In this document: piece by piece, positions 1 to 5,938 of the stretch | Position numbering within the stretch: the first letter of the stretch is position 1 | Layout: the number at the start of each line of letters is the position of its first letter | Source: an uncultured Lachnospiraceae bacterium | Lineage (GTDB): Bacteria; Bacillota; Clostridia; Lachnospirales; Lachnospiraceae | NCBI GenBank assembly: GCA_949935685.1 | Contig: CATLGN010000116.1 | Location: forward strand, 1 to 5,941 | Reading direction: 5' to 3' | Length of the DNA stretch: 5,941 bases | Notes under the pieces: model-generated | Databases searched by the model: none | Seen by the model: the letters and a program-made list of their open reading frames with translations, nothing else | Told to the model about the DNA's origin: nothing | Program-made: the position numbers and the translations under genes

Positions 1-204
1 CAGCGCCACCTTGTGAATATTCATCGTGGACTGGCGGATTTCCGCCAGCCGGGTTTTTCCGGTCATATAATTGTCTGCAATGTTGGCGGCGTTGGCGTTG
101 ACATTTCGGATACTGGAAACAGCCAGGAGATTGGAGAGCAGCGCCACGATTCCAAGCAGGGCAATCGGCAGTATCAGGCTGGATTTCAGACTCATTTTTT
201 TCAT
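1..204 (-). CDS. Membrane receptor N-terminus, probably methyl-accepting chemotaxis protein (partial, runs off left edge)
   Basis: Reading leftward from an ATG at 204, an open frame of 68 codons continues past position 1, so only the N-terminus is present. It starts MKKMSLKSS, followed by a hydrophobic segment at about residues 10-29 (LILPIALLGIVALLSNLLAV), which should be the first membrane helix. Residues 30-68 are a polar, helical stretch (SSIRNVNANAANIADNYM, then a segment containing RLAEIRQS and MNIHKVAL). This pattern is typical of the four-helix-bundle sensor domain (4HB_MCP) of chemotaxis receptors. A Shine-Dalgarno GGAGG lies 11 nt before the ATG; a second in-frame ATG at codon 4 is further from it. 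The gene starts 25 bp after the binding-protein stop and its ribosome site lies in that gap, so the two are probably co-transcribed. HAMP and signalling domains are outside the window. A GGDEF or histidine-kinase protein with the same sensor cannot be excluded. Confidence 0.7.
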   Translation of the reverse strand, partial: MKKMSLKSSLILPIALLGIVALLSNLLAVSSIRNVNANAANIADNYMTGKTRLAEIRQSTMNIHKVAL

Positions 205-229
205 ATTCTCACGTTCCTCCGAAGCGGAT

Positions 230-1531
230 TTATGGGGCGGTAACGCCTTCGACCATGGTATCAAGCAGTTCCTGCAGATTTTCCCCGTCAGGATTGCCGG
301 CTGCCATTTTCAGGCCAAATGCCGTGACGGGGTCCCAGTAATTGCCGCCGATTCTCTGCAGGCACGAATATTCGGACTGTGCGATCAGAGCGGTGATGGC
401 GGGAGAGTTCCGCACGGCTTCGGAGCCGGCCGCATTGATATTGGAAGGGCCCTGGCCGCGCATTTCGAATCTGCGCTGCTGGTTCGCCTCATTGGTAATC
501 CACTCGGCAAGCAGGCAGGCCCAGGCGTAATGCGGCGAATAGGCGTTGACGCCGATCAGCTTGTAACCGGAAAAGGATGCCATCTGGATTTGGCTTCCGT
601 CACAGGTATAGGTGGGAAGTTTGGCGGCGGCATAGTGGCTGCCCCAGGCTTCCTGTACGGCAACGGCATTCCAGACGCCGCTGATGCCTGCCACAGCGGC
701 GCCGTTTTGCACGCCGGATATGAATGCGCTGTCGTCTCCGTTTGAGAATCCCGGATGCGCCGCAATCCTGAGCATGGCCCGCGCCACGTCGATACCGTCG
801 GCCCGGCTGCCCGAACCGTTCCAGGTACAGTAATTGGTGATGCCGTCTTCATTCAGTCCCACGGTCAGTCCGGTATTGCCGAAGAACGCGTAGGTATACC
901 AGCCGGAGGACCAGTCCATGACAAATTTTTTGTCGTGTGCCGCGGCGGCTTGCAGGATGCCGTCGAGTGTGCGTGCGTCTTCCGGGCTGACATATTGTGT
1001 GTTGTAGTAGAGAAAATAGCCGTTGTCAGCCGTCAGCGGCCAGGCATACAGCGTGTCGCCCACGGAAGCGGCTTCCACCGCGCCTTCGAGGTTGGCTGCG
1101 CGGATGGTTTCCGCGTTTTCGACTGGTTCCAGCGCGCCGGCGGCGACGAGCGTATTCAACTGATCGTCGGCAAAGGCGAATACATCTGCGCCGCCCTCGA
1201 GATCGTTCATCAGGGCATCCTTGCATTCGGATTCACTCTGCGGTGAAAAGGTAATGCTGAAATCGGCCTGCCCTTTGTAAGTATCCTGAAATTCTTCCAG
1301 TATTTCCCGCAGCAGCGCCTCGTCTTCGGCAGCGCCCCAGACGGTCAGCTCCACCGTGCCGGAATCTGCTTCCCGCTGCTGCTGCAGGGATAAGCCGTCT
1401 GTCTCTTGTACGGCGTTTGGGTCTGCAGCGGCCGCGCCGTTTCCGGCTACTGCGCATCCTGTCAATGCCGCGGACAGGAGGAGTGCCAGAAATATTGTAT
1501 ATGATTTTGATTTTTTGTTCCTTGTTTTCAT
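230..1531 (-). CDS. Extracellular solute-binding lipoprotein, MalE-like (family 1)
   Basis: This 433-residue protein should be exported and lipid-anchored on the outer face of the membrane. Its N-terminus is basic (MKTRNKKSKS), then hydrophobic (residues 11-23), then a lipobox LTGC with the modified cysteine at residue 26. A low-complexity Ala/Asn/Gln linker (27-58) precedes the binding fold, which opens with LTVWG at 62-66. MalE-like landmarks follow: the DVFAFADDQL segment, AWPLTADNGYFLYYN (periplasmic-binding-protein hinge region), FVMDWSSGWYTYAFFGNTG, and a C-terminal AAVAGISGVWNA/ASFSGYKLIGVNAYSP region matching the maltodextrin-binding family. The ligand is probably an oligosaccharide, but that is inference from family. 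The frame is open upstream to 1681, but that stretch overlaps the buk end and a terminator and lacks signal-peptide character. The start at 1531 has an AGGA site 7 nt upstream and places the signal peptide correctly. No permease gene follows; a membrane receptor does. Confidence 0.88.
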   Translation of the reverse strand: MKTRNKKSKSYTIFLALLLSAALTGCAVAGNGAAAADPNAVQETDGLSLQQQREADSGTVELTVWGAAEDEALLREILEEFQDTYKGQADFSITFSPQSESECKDALMNDLEGGADVFAFADDQLNTLVAAGALEPVENAETIRAANLEGAVEAASVGDTLYAWPLTADNGYFLYYNTQYVSPEDARTLDGILQAAAAHDKKFVMDWSSGWYTYAFFGNTGLTVGLNEDGITNYCTWNGSGSRADGIDVARAMLRIAAHPGFSNGDDSAFISGVQNGAAVAGISGVWNAVAVQEAWGSHYAAAKLPTYTCDGSQIQMASFSGYKLIGVNAYSPHYAWACLLAEWITNEANQQRRFEMRGQGPSNINAAGSEAVRNSPAITALIAQSEYSCLQRIGGNYWDPVTAFGLKMAAGNPDGENLQELLDTMVEGVTAP

Positions 1532-1538
1532 GGATTGT

Positions 1539-1544
1539 TTCCTG
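1539..1544 (-). promoter_or_regulatory. Ribosome binding site that fixes the binding-protein start
   Basis: On the minus strand CAGGAA sits 7 nt before the ATG at 1531. It selects this start over the longer open frame reaching 1681. No convincing -35/-10 pair is visible between this site and the upstream terminator (1545-1574). Confidence 0.7.
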
Positions 1545-1574
1545 CTACATTGATCTGCTGTCTGATTCCTATGG

Positions 1575-1632
1575 AAAAAAAGCCTCCCGCCCGATGAAAA
1601 TACGGTATTTTGAATCAGGACAGGAGGCTTTT
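1575..1632 (-). terminator. Intrinsic terminator after buk
   Basis: Read leftward, a stem AAAAGCCTCC (1632-1623) pairs perfectly with GGAGGCTTTT (1587-1578), and the run of seven T residues at 1581-1575 follows. Inside the loop is a smaller inverted repeat, AAAATACCGTATTTT, which extends the stacked structure. It begins 24 bp past the buk stop and should end the ptb-buk transcript. The A-tract on the other side would let it work weakly on the plus strand too, but no plus-strand gene is present. Confidence 0.9.
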
Positions 1633-1655
1633 GCGTTTTATTTATTTGATTTGGA

Positions 1656-2723
1656 TTAATAGTCCATTGCTTTTTCTTCACCGTTCATGACACGGAGCGC
1701 GCCCTGTGCCAGAGCCAGCAGTTCGTCTTCGCCGGGATATACGGTGACGGGAGCGATCCAGCCTGCTTTTTCCTTTAATGCGGTTACGACATAGTTGTCA
1801 TATGCGATGCCGCCGGTAATAATGATCTGGTCAACCTTACCTTCCAGTACGCATGCCATGGACCCCATGTCTTTTGCAACCTGCAGGATAAAAGCGTCGC
1901 GGATTGTTTTGGCTTCCGCGTTGCCCTCGTCTACCATCTTTCCCACATTGCGCATATCGTTTGTGCCGAGGTAAGCGTTAAAGCCGCCGTTGCCGACAAT
2001 CTTTTTATAAACCTGCGCCTGGGTGTATTCGCCGGAAAAGCACATTTTGATCAGAGAGCCGCTCGGCACGCCGCCTGCCCGTTCCGGGGAAAATGCGCCG
2101 TCGCCGTCGAGGGCGTTGAAGACATCAATGACCTGTCCCTTTTTGTGTGCCCCGACCGAAACGCCGCCGCCCATATGTACAACGACAAGATTCAGGGAAT
2201 CATAGGGCTTTCCGATTTCCTTTGCATAACGCTTTGCCACCGCTTTCTGATTCAGTGCATGGAAAATGCTGACGCGGGGAAGCTCCGGTACGCCCGAATA
2301 TCTGGCTTCCGGCATCAGTTCGTCTACAACGACAGGGTCTACAATATAAGAGGGAACACCGATCGAATCTGCGATCTCCCGTGCCAGAATGCCGCCGAGA
2401 TTGGATGCATGCTGTCCCTGTACGCCTGTTTTCAGATCGGCCATCAGTTCGTCCGTTACGGGATATGTGCCGCCGGAGATGGGTTTTAACATGCCGCCGC
2501 GCCCTACGATAACGTTCAGGGAATGCAAATCAAAGTTCTTTTCCTGTAACAGGTTTACAATAATATTTTTTCGGAAATCTTTCTGATCCACGATGGAAGC
2601 ATAGCTTGCGATCTCTTCCGTGGAATGCCGGAGAGTCTCTTCGAATAACAGGGTTTCATCCTCGAATACACCGATTTTGGTGGAGGTGGAACCGGGATTG
2701 ATGATTAAGCTCTTAATGGACAT
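1656..2723 (-). CDS. buk: Butyrate kinase
   Basis: Butyrate kinase transfers the phosphate of butyryl phosphate to ADP, giving butyrate and ATP, the last step of the Ptb-Buk butyrate route in the cytoplasm. The 355-residue length is normal for Buk, shorter than acetate kinase (about 400). Motifs of the acetokinase/ASKHA fold are all visible: phosphate-binding NPGSTSTK at 9-16, VGRGG at 73-77, [13 protein letters not shown] at 181-193, the [11 protein letters not shown] loop at 207-217, IITGG at 301-305 and a C-terminal [16 protein letters not shown] helix at 330-345. The start at 2723 has GAGGT a few bases upstream. It lies 42 bp downstream of ptb with no terminator between them, so the two form one operon. 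A branched-chain or isobutyrate preference is possible because the family is promiscuous. No defects are seen. Confidence 0.96.
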   Translation of the reverse strand: MSIKSLIINPGSTSTKIGVFEDETLLFEETLRHSTEEIASYASIVDQKDFRKNIIVNLLQEKNFDLHSLNVIVGRGGMLKPISGGTYPVTDELMADLKTGVQGQHASNLGGILAREIADSIGVPSYIVDPVVVDELMPEARYSGVPELPRVSIFHALNQKAVAKRYAKEIGKPYDSLNLVVVHMGGGVSVGAHKKGQVIDVFNALDGDGAFSPERAGGVPSGSLIKMCFSGEYTQAQVYKKIVGNGGFNAYLGTNDMRNVGKMVDEGNAEAKTIRDAFILQVAKDMGSMACVLEGKVDQIIITGGIAYDNYVVTALKEKAGWIAPVTVYPGEDELLALAQGALRVMNGEEKAMDY

Positions 2724-2765
2724 TGTTTACCTCATTTCTGCGCTGTCTGCGCGTACAGGGAATGA

Positions 2766-3686
2766 TTAGCGGTTATTTTTCATATATTCCGCTACGACTG
2801 CGCCCAGAGCCAGGGAGTTTACCTTGACTTCGAAGGAATCGGAGCGGGATGTCAGGATAACGGGAGCCTTTGTGCCGGTCAGCAGATTGCCGTTTACCAC
2901 ATCGGCCGTATGTACCATGGCCTTGTATACCAGATTGCCCGCGTGAATATCCGGGAATAACAGAATATCCGCATCGCCCTGAATGGCACGGTCTGTAGCG
3001 CCCTTGTGTTTTGCGGCTTCCGCGTCGATGGCCAGATCGAAGGAGAGCGGGCCGTCCACGATACAGCCGGTGATCTTACCGTCTTTGTTCATCTGTGTCA
3101 GCTCGGCGGCCTCCACTGTGGCGGGCATTTTGGGATTTACCACTTCAACGGCGGCAAGAGGCGCCACTTTGGGATTTTCGATGCCGCAGGCCTTTGTTAT
3201 TTCCAGTGTATTATTGATGATATTGACTTTGTCTTCCAGTGTCGGATAAGGAATGAACGCCACATCCGTTAAAAACAGCAGATGATCGATGCCCTTCACA
3301 TCAAAAACGCAGACATGGGACAACGCGCTGCCGGTTCGCAGTCCGACCTCTTTGTTCAGCACGCTCTTTAAGAAATCTTTGGTGCTGATCAGCCCTTTCA
3401 TGTACATATCGGCCACGCCGTCGTGGATCAGCTTTACGGCGGTCAGGGAGGCTTCGATGTCGTCCTTTACATCGATAATCTCAAAATCGGAAATATCGGT
3501 CTGTATTTCCTTTGCCACCGCTTCGATTTTTTCTTTGTCTCCGACGAGGATCGCATCTGCAATTTTACGGTCCTTTGCCGCCCGGACTGCTTCCAGTACG
3601 GCGGAATCCTGCGCGACGGCGACGGATACTTTCTTCATTTCGAATTCGGATACCCGGGATACCAGTTCGTCAAATGTTTTGCTCAT
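2766..3686 (-). CDS. ptb: Phosphate butyryltransferase
   Basis: Ptb exchanges the CoA of butyryl-CoA for phosphate, producing butyryl phosphate for the adjacent kinase. The 306-residue protein has the usual length and the whole PTA/PTB fold. Recognisable blocks are VAVAQDSAVLEAV (22-34), YMKGLISTKDFLKSVLN (95-111), RTGSALSHVCVF (117-128), LFLTDVAFIPYP (137-148), the DGPLSFDLAID block (211-221), FPDIHAGNLVYK (244-255) and TSRSDSFEVKVNSLALG near the C-terminus (279-295). The start at 3686 is preceded by AGAGGTG at good spacing. It is the first gene of the ptb-buk operon, with a consensus-like promoter about 75 bp upstream and a hairpin in the leader. A general phosphate acyltransferase acting on acetyl-CoA is the main alternative, but pairing with buk argues for butyryl-CoA. 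Confidence 0.96.
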   Translation of the reverse strand: MSKTFDELVSRVSEFEMKKVSVAVAQDSAVLEAVRAAKDRKIADAILVGDKEKIEAVAKEIQTDISDFEIIDVKDDIEASLTAVKLIHDGVADMYMKGLISTKDFLKSVLNKEVGLRTGSALSHVCVFDVKGIDHLLFLTDVAFIPYPTLEDKVNIINNTLEITKACGIENPKVAPLAAVEVVNPKMPATVEAAELTQMNKDGKITGCIVDGPLSFDLAIDAEAAKHKGATDRAIQGDADILLFPDIHAGNLVYKAMVHTADVVNGNLLTGTKAPVILTSRSDSFEVKVNSLALGAVVAEYMKNNR

Positions 3687-3720
3687 TTGTCACACCTCTT
3701 ATAATTTGATAATATTTTTG

Positions 3721-3746
3721 TTCCTCCACCGCTTCGGAAAGAGGAA
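3721..3746 (-). promoter_or_regulatory. Hairpin in the ptb leader RNA
   Basis: In the leader read leftward, TTCCTC (3746-3741) pairs with GAGGAA (3726-3721), and inside it CCG-AAG-CGG (3737-3729) forms a second small stem, giving a stacked hairpin. It lies between the promoter and the ribosome site and is followed by CAAAAATATT, which is too T-poor for a standard terminator. It may stabilise the 5' end or take part in control; a chance structure is also possible. Confidence 0.4.
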
Positions 3747-3761
3747 GAAATGTTCGTTAAA

Positions 3762-3790
3762 ATAATAACACTTACAATAGGAAAGGTCAA
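3762..3790 (-). promoter_or_regulatory. Sigma-A-type promoter for ptb-buk
   Basis: On the minus strand TTGACC (3790-3785) is followed after exactly 17 bp by TATTAT (3767-3762). Both boxes match the vegetative consensus at five of six positions. Transcription would begin near 3755, leaving a leader of about 70 nt before the ptb ATG. The -35 box lies only about 30 bp from the edge of palindrome A. Confidence 0.82.
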
Positions 3791-3820
3791 GTTATGCCGG
3801 ACAATTATCACGACAAACGC

Positions 3821-4065
3821 AAGCGATGGGGCGAAAATCGGAGAAGGCCAGCCAGCGAGATTGCTTTTCGGCGGGGACGGATACGCGCGGCTCTTCGCCG
3901 GACTGCGGGCATAAGCGGTTCTAACGGATGCGGCGACAGATAGCGGCAGGCGTGCAACCGTAAGAACCACTAATCCCCTCCGTAGGCGAGGAGCCGCGCG
4001 TATCCGTCCCCGCCGAAATATATCCGCATTGCAGGCTTTCTCGATTTCTGCTTCGCCATACGCTT
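3821..4065. repeat. Large imperfect palindrome A
   Basis: About 245 bp that folds on itself. The core arms 3866-3893 and 3991-4018 are perfect 28-bp reverse complements. Outward, 3821-3865 and 4019-4065 continue to pair with gaps and mismatches (for example AAGCG at 3821-3825 with CGCTT at 4061-4065). Inward, the arms still resemble each other: 3897-3927 (GCCGGACTGCGGG, then AAGCGGTTCTAA) against the reverse complement of 3958-3987 (CCTACGGAGGGGATTAG, then GGTTCTTACGG). The loop is about 30 nt. A is a reverse-oriented relative of palindrome B. Short open frames across it (3683-3970 minus and others) have no ribosome site and look spurious. I do not recognise the family; a non-autonomous palindromic repeat, a structured RNA or a terminator-like element all remain possible. 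Confidence 0.85.
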
Positions 4066-4075
4066 TTGATCAAAA
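4064..4075. repeat. Perfect 12-bp palindrome between A and B
   Basis: TTTTGATCAAAA is a perfect palindrome at the junction of the two large elements. The first ten bases recur exactly at 5900-5909, in the cstA leader. It could be an operator-like site or simply the end of palindrome A. Confidence 0.45.
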
Positions 4076-4363
4076 TAAAAAATTCGATACTGTAACGCTC
4101 CGGGAAGCCGGACGGGAGCCGCGTTTACCGAGCCTACGGAGGGTGTTAGCGGTTCTTGGCGGTTTGTCAGTATCCTGCAATTTCCGTGCAGGGATGCACG
4201 GAAAAGGCTGACCTGCGCCCGGATGGCGCATAGAAGCCGGTTGCACGCCTGTCATAGCTGATGCCCAAACCGCTTAGAACCGCTTATACCCGCAGTCCGG
4301 CACGGTAAACGCGGCTCCTGCCTGGCTTCCCGGTCAACTTACCCTTAATACAATTTTTCTTTT
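4076..4363. repeat. Large imperfect palindrome B, inverted relative of A
   Basis: About 290 bp. Perfect arm blocks are CCGGGAAGCC (4100-4109) with GGCTTCCCGG (4324-4333), and the 16-bp block 4115-4130 (GGAGCCGCGTTTACCG) with 4303-4318. Imperfect pairing continues inward (4131-4165 against 4266-4302) and outward into an A-rich left end and a T-rich right end. Positions 4239-4301 align without gaps to the reverse complement of 3897-3959 in A: the first 13 bases are identical and the last 28 differ at one position. B therefore has the same element in opposite orientation, plus a 78-bp insert near its centre. The A/T-rich ends would give a T-tract after the stem on both strands, so it could act as a two-way terminator, including for cstA. 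Confidence 0.85.
4165..4242 (+). other. Hairpin-rich module present in B but absent from A (possible structured RNA domain)
   Basis: The module is bounded by direct CGGTT repeats (4160-4164 and 4238-4242); palindrome A has one CGGTT and nothing between. It contains a perfect 10-bp hairpin, TTTCCGTGCA (4181-4190) with TGCACGGAAA (4195-4204), closed by a GGGA loop that fits the GNRA rule on the plus strand. GTCAG (4166-4170) pairs with CTGAC (4208-4212) around it. TGCGCC (4214-4219) pairs with GGCGCA (4225-4230). A competing pairing, CCTGCA (4174-4179) with TGCAGG (4187-4192), excludes the first hairpin. The GNRA-type loop favours plus-strand transcription, but no plus-strand promoter is evident. 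An ordinary part of a mobile palindrome is equally possible. Confidence 0.4.
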
Positions 4364-4426
4364 AACTTCACAGCATACCCTGTCAGGCGTTCACAAAATG
4401 TTCATTCCTGCATTTGCCGCAGGCAA

Positions 4427-5884
4427 TTATGGAGCCGAAGTCCGCACGTCATTTTTGTGTCCTGCCCATTCACGCCAGAGGAAGATTGCCAGGAAGACAA
4501 TGGCGCTGACGATGCCCACCGGATAAGCGATGGCCGTGGACATGTTCAGACATTCGGGCGCCTGGAAGAAATATGTGATGGATACCGCGGACATAAAGGT
4601 TGCGGGTAACGCCGCCATATAGCAGGCGATGGGCGGAAAGCCGTTGCGGTGCAGATAAACGGCGCCGGCCCAGAGAACCATCATGGCCAGTGTCTGATTT
4701 GACCAGGAGAAATATTTCCATAAAACGGCGAAATTACCCCACTGGGTAAGCAGCGCCCCGACGCCGAGGACCGGGATTGTGAGTAGCGCGCGCTTTTTTA
4801 TATCGTTCTGATCGATATGGAACCAGTCTGCCAGCGTCAGACGGGCGGAACGGAAGGCCGTGTCGCCGGAAGTGATCGGGCAGGCGATAACGCCGAGCAT
4901 TGCCAGCACGCCGCCGATGGTTCCCATCATCTTTGTGCAGATTTCATAGACGACGTTTGCCGCGCCGTCTGTCAGCGCCGTGTTCAGGCCGCTGACCGTG
5001 CCGTAGAATGTAACGCCTGCCGCCGCCCAGATCAGAGCGATGATGCCTTCTGTCACCATGGCGCCGTAAAAGATATTACGCCCCTCGCGTTCGGAAGTCA
5101 TACAGCGCGCGACCATCGGAGACTGGGTTGCATGGAAACCGGAAATGGCGCCACAGGCAACGGTGACAAACATCTGTGCCCAGATCGGCGTGCCGCCCGG
5201 ATGGCCGGTGTCTTCGACGCCGATATATGCCCACATTTCAGGCATAGCCGCGCGATAATCTCCGTTTGTCAGCATGACTGCCATCAGGCCGATGGCCATG
5301 ATAATCAGACATCCGCCGAAAATGGGATACAGTTTTCCGATCAGTTTGTCGATCGGCAGGAACGTGGCGATCAGATAGTAAATCATAACGACGACGAGCC
5401 AGAACGTGGCGTTCATCCAGCCGGGCGTCAGCTTGGCAAGCAGCGCGGCCGGATTTTTGGCAAAATTGACGCCGACAAGGACGAGCAGGATAACGGAAAA
5501 GATACGCATGACAAAGAGCATAAATTTTCCGAGGTATATGCCGACGATTTCGGAAATGGATGCGCCGTCATGCCGTTCGCTCATCATACCGGAGAGAAAG
5601 TCGTGAACGCCGCCGCCGAGGATTGTTCCGAATACAATCCACAGATAAACGCGCGGCCCCCAGCAGGCGCCTGACAGCGCGCCGAAAATCGGCCCCAGTC
5701 CCGCGATGTTCAGAAGCTGGACAAGAAAGAGCCGCCAGGTTTTCATCGGCGCGTAGTCCACGCCGTCGGGATGGACGACCGCCGGCGTCTTCCGGTCGTC
5801 CACACAGAAGACCTTTTCCGTCAGTCTGCCATACAGTGCAAACCCCAATATGAGTACAACCAGTGAAACAAGAAATGTGATCAT
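4427..5884 (-). CDS. cstA: CstA-family carbon starvation / pyruvate-type transporter (short form)
   Basis: A 485-residue integral membrane protein with many hydrophobic segments from residue 2 to about 470. CstA-family marks are DYAPMK (43-48), LNIAGLGPIFGALSGACWGP (58-77), GGVHDFLSGMMSERHDG (91-107), ISGFHATQSPMVARCM (247-262), TSGDTAFRSARLTLAD (338-353) and YFSWSNQTLA (391-400). It is about 200 residues shorter than E. coli CstA and BtsT (about 700), which is usual for clostridial forms. E. coli relatives import pyruvate (BtsT, CstA) and CstA has been linked to peptide use; the substrate here is not shown by sequence. The start at 5884 has a strong AGAGGGGG site upstream. No two-component regulator or peptidase gene is visible nearby. 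After the stop no standard terminator appears before palindrome B; only a weak CCTGC/GCAGG stem (4407-4423) without a T-tract is seen. The gene is complete and undamaged. Confidence 0.94.
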   Translation of the reverse strand: MITFLVSLVVLILGFALYGRLTEKVFCVDDRKTPAVVHPDGVDYAPMKTWRLFLVQLLNIAGLGPIFGALSGACWGPRVYLWIVFGTILGGGVHDFLSGMMSERHDGASISEIVGIYLGKFMLFVMRIFSVILLVLVGVNFAKNPAALLAKLTPGWMNATFWLVVVMIYYLIATFLPIDKLIGKLYPIFGGCLIIMAIGLMAVMLTNGDYRAAMPEMWAYIGVEDTGHPGGTPIWAQMFVTVACGAISGFHATQSPMVARCMTSEREGRNIFYGAMVTEGIIALIWAAAGVTFYGTVSGLNTALTDGAANVVYEICTKMMGTIGGVLAMLGVIACPITSGDTAFRSARLTLADWFHIDQNDIKKRALLTIPVLGVGALLTQWGNFAVLWKYFSWSNQTLAMMVLWAGAVYLHRNGFPPIACYMAALPATFMSAVSITYFFQAPECLNMSTAIAYPVGIVSAIVFLAIFLWREWAGHKNDVRTSAP

Positions 5885-5899
5885 AGAATTTACCCCCTC

Positions 5900-5918
5900 T
5901 TTTGATCAATTGTTACAA
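5900..5918. promoter_or_regulatory. Overlapping small palindromes in the cstA leader (possible operator)
   Basis: TTTTGATCAA (5900-5909, core TTGATCAA) is directly followed by TTGTTACAA (5910-5918), an inverted repeat with one central base. They lie just upstream of the ribosome site and over the possible -10 box, where a repressor could act. The regulator is unknown. Confidence 0.35.
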
Positions 5919-5938
5919 AAAATTTTCTTTTCTATCAA
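5909..5938 (-). promoter_or_regulatory. Possible promoter for cstA
   Basis: On the minus strand TTGATA (5938-5933, five of six to the -35 consensus) is followed after 18 bp by AACAAT (5914-5909, four of six to the -10 consensus). The spacer is A/T-rich. The start would be only about 20 bp before the ATG, and the window ends just upstream, so a better promoter may lie outside. Confidence 0.35.

Noticed and set aside
71..745. Plus-strand open frame of 224 codons
   Set aside because: It lies antisense to the binding-protein gene, has no ribosome site and no recognisable protein character.
755..1246. Plus-strand open frame of 163 codons
   Set aside because: Antisense shadow of the binding-protein gene, a product of high GC third positions.
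1532..1681. A 50-residue N-terminal extension of the binding protein
   Set aside because: It overlaps the buk 3' end and contains the terminator; the start at 1531 has a ribosome site and begins a proper lipoprotein signal.
3683..3970. Minus-strand open frame of 95 codons across palindrome A
   Set aside because: It overlaps the ptb promoter and start, has no ribosome site and is made of palindrome sequence.
4029..4255. Short open frames on both strands in palindrome B
   Set aside because: They follow the repeat arms, lack ribosome sites and resemble no protein.
3821..4363. Insertion sequence with terminal inverted repeats
   Set aside because: There is no transposase frame; the symmetry runs through the whole element rather than only at its ends.
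3821..4363. CRISPR array or tRNA/rRNA gene
   Set aside because: There are no regularly spaced direct repeats, no cloverleaf with anticodon and no rRNA-like sequence; the GGTTCTAA segments only loosely recall a T-arm.
4407..4423. Intrinsic terminator directly after cstA
   Set aside because: The 5-bp stem CCTGC/GCAGG is weak and no T-tract follows it on the minus strand.
4817..5674. Plus-strand open frame of 285 codons
   Set aside because: Antisense to cstA, composition rich in His, Arg, Asp and Gln with no domain; the cstA frame has clear family motifs.
5919..5933. CodY-like box upstream of cstA
   Set aside because: The A/T-rich stretch matches only one half of the AATTTTC-type palindrome; the second half is missing.
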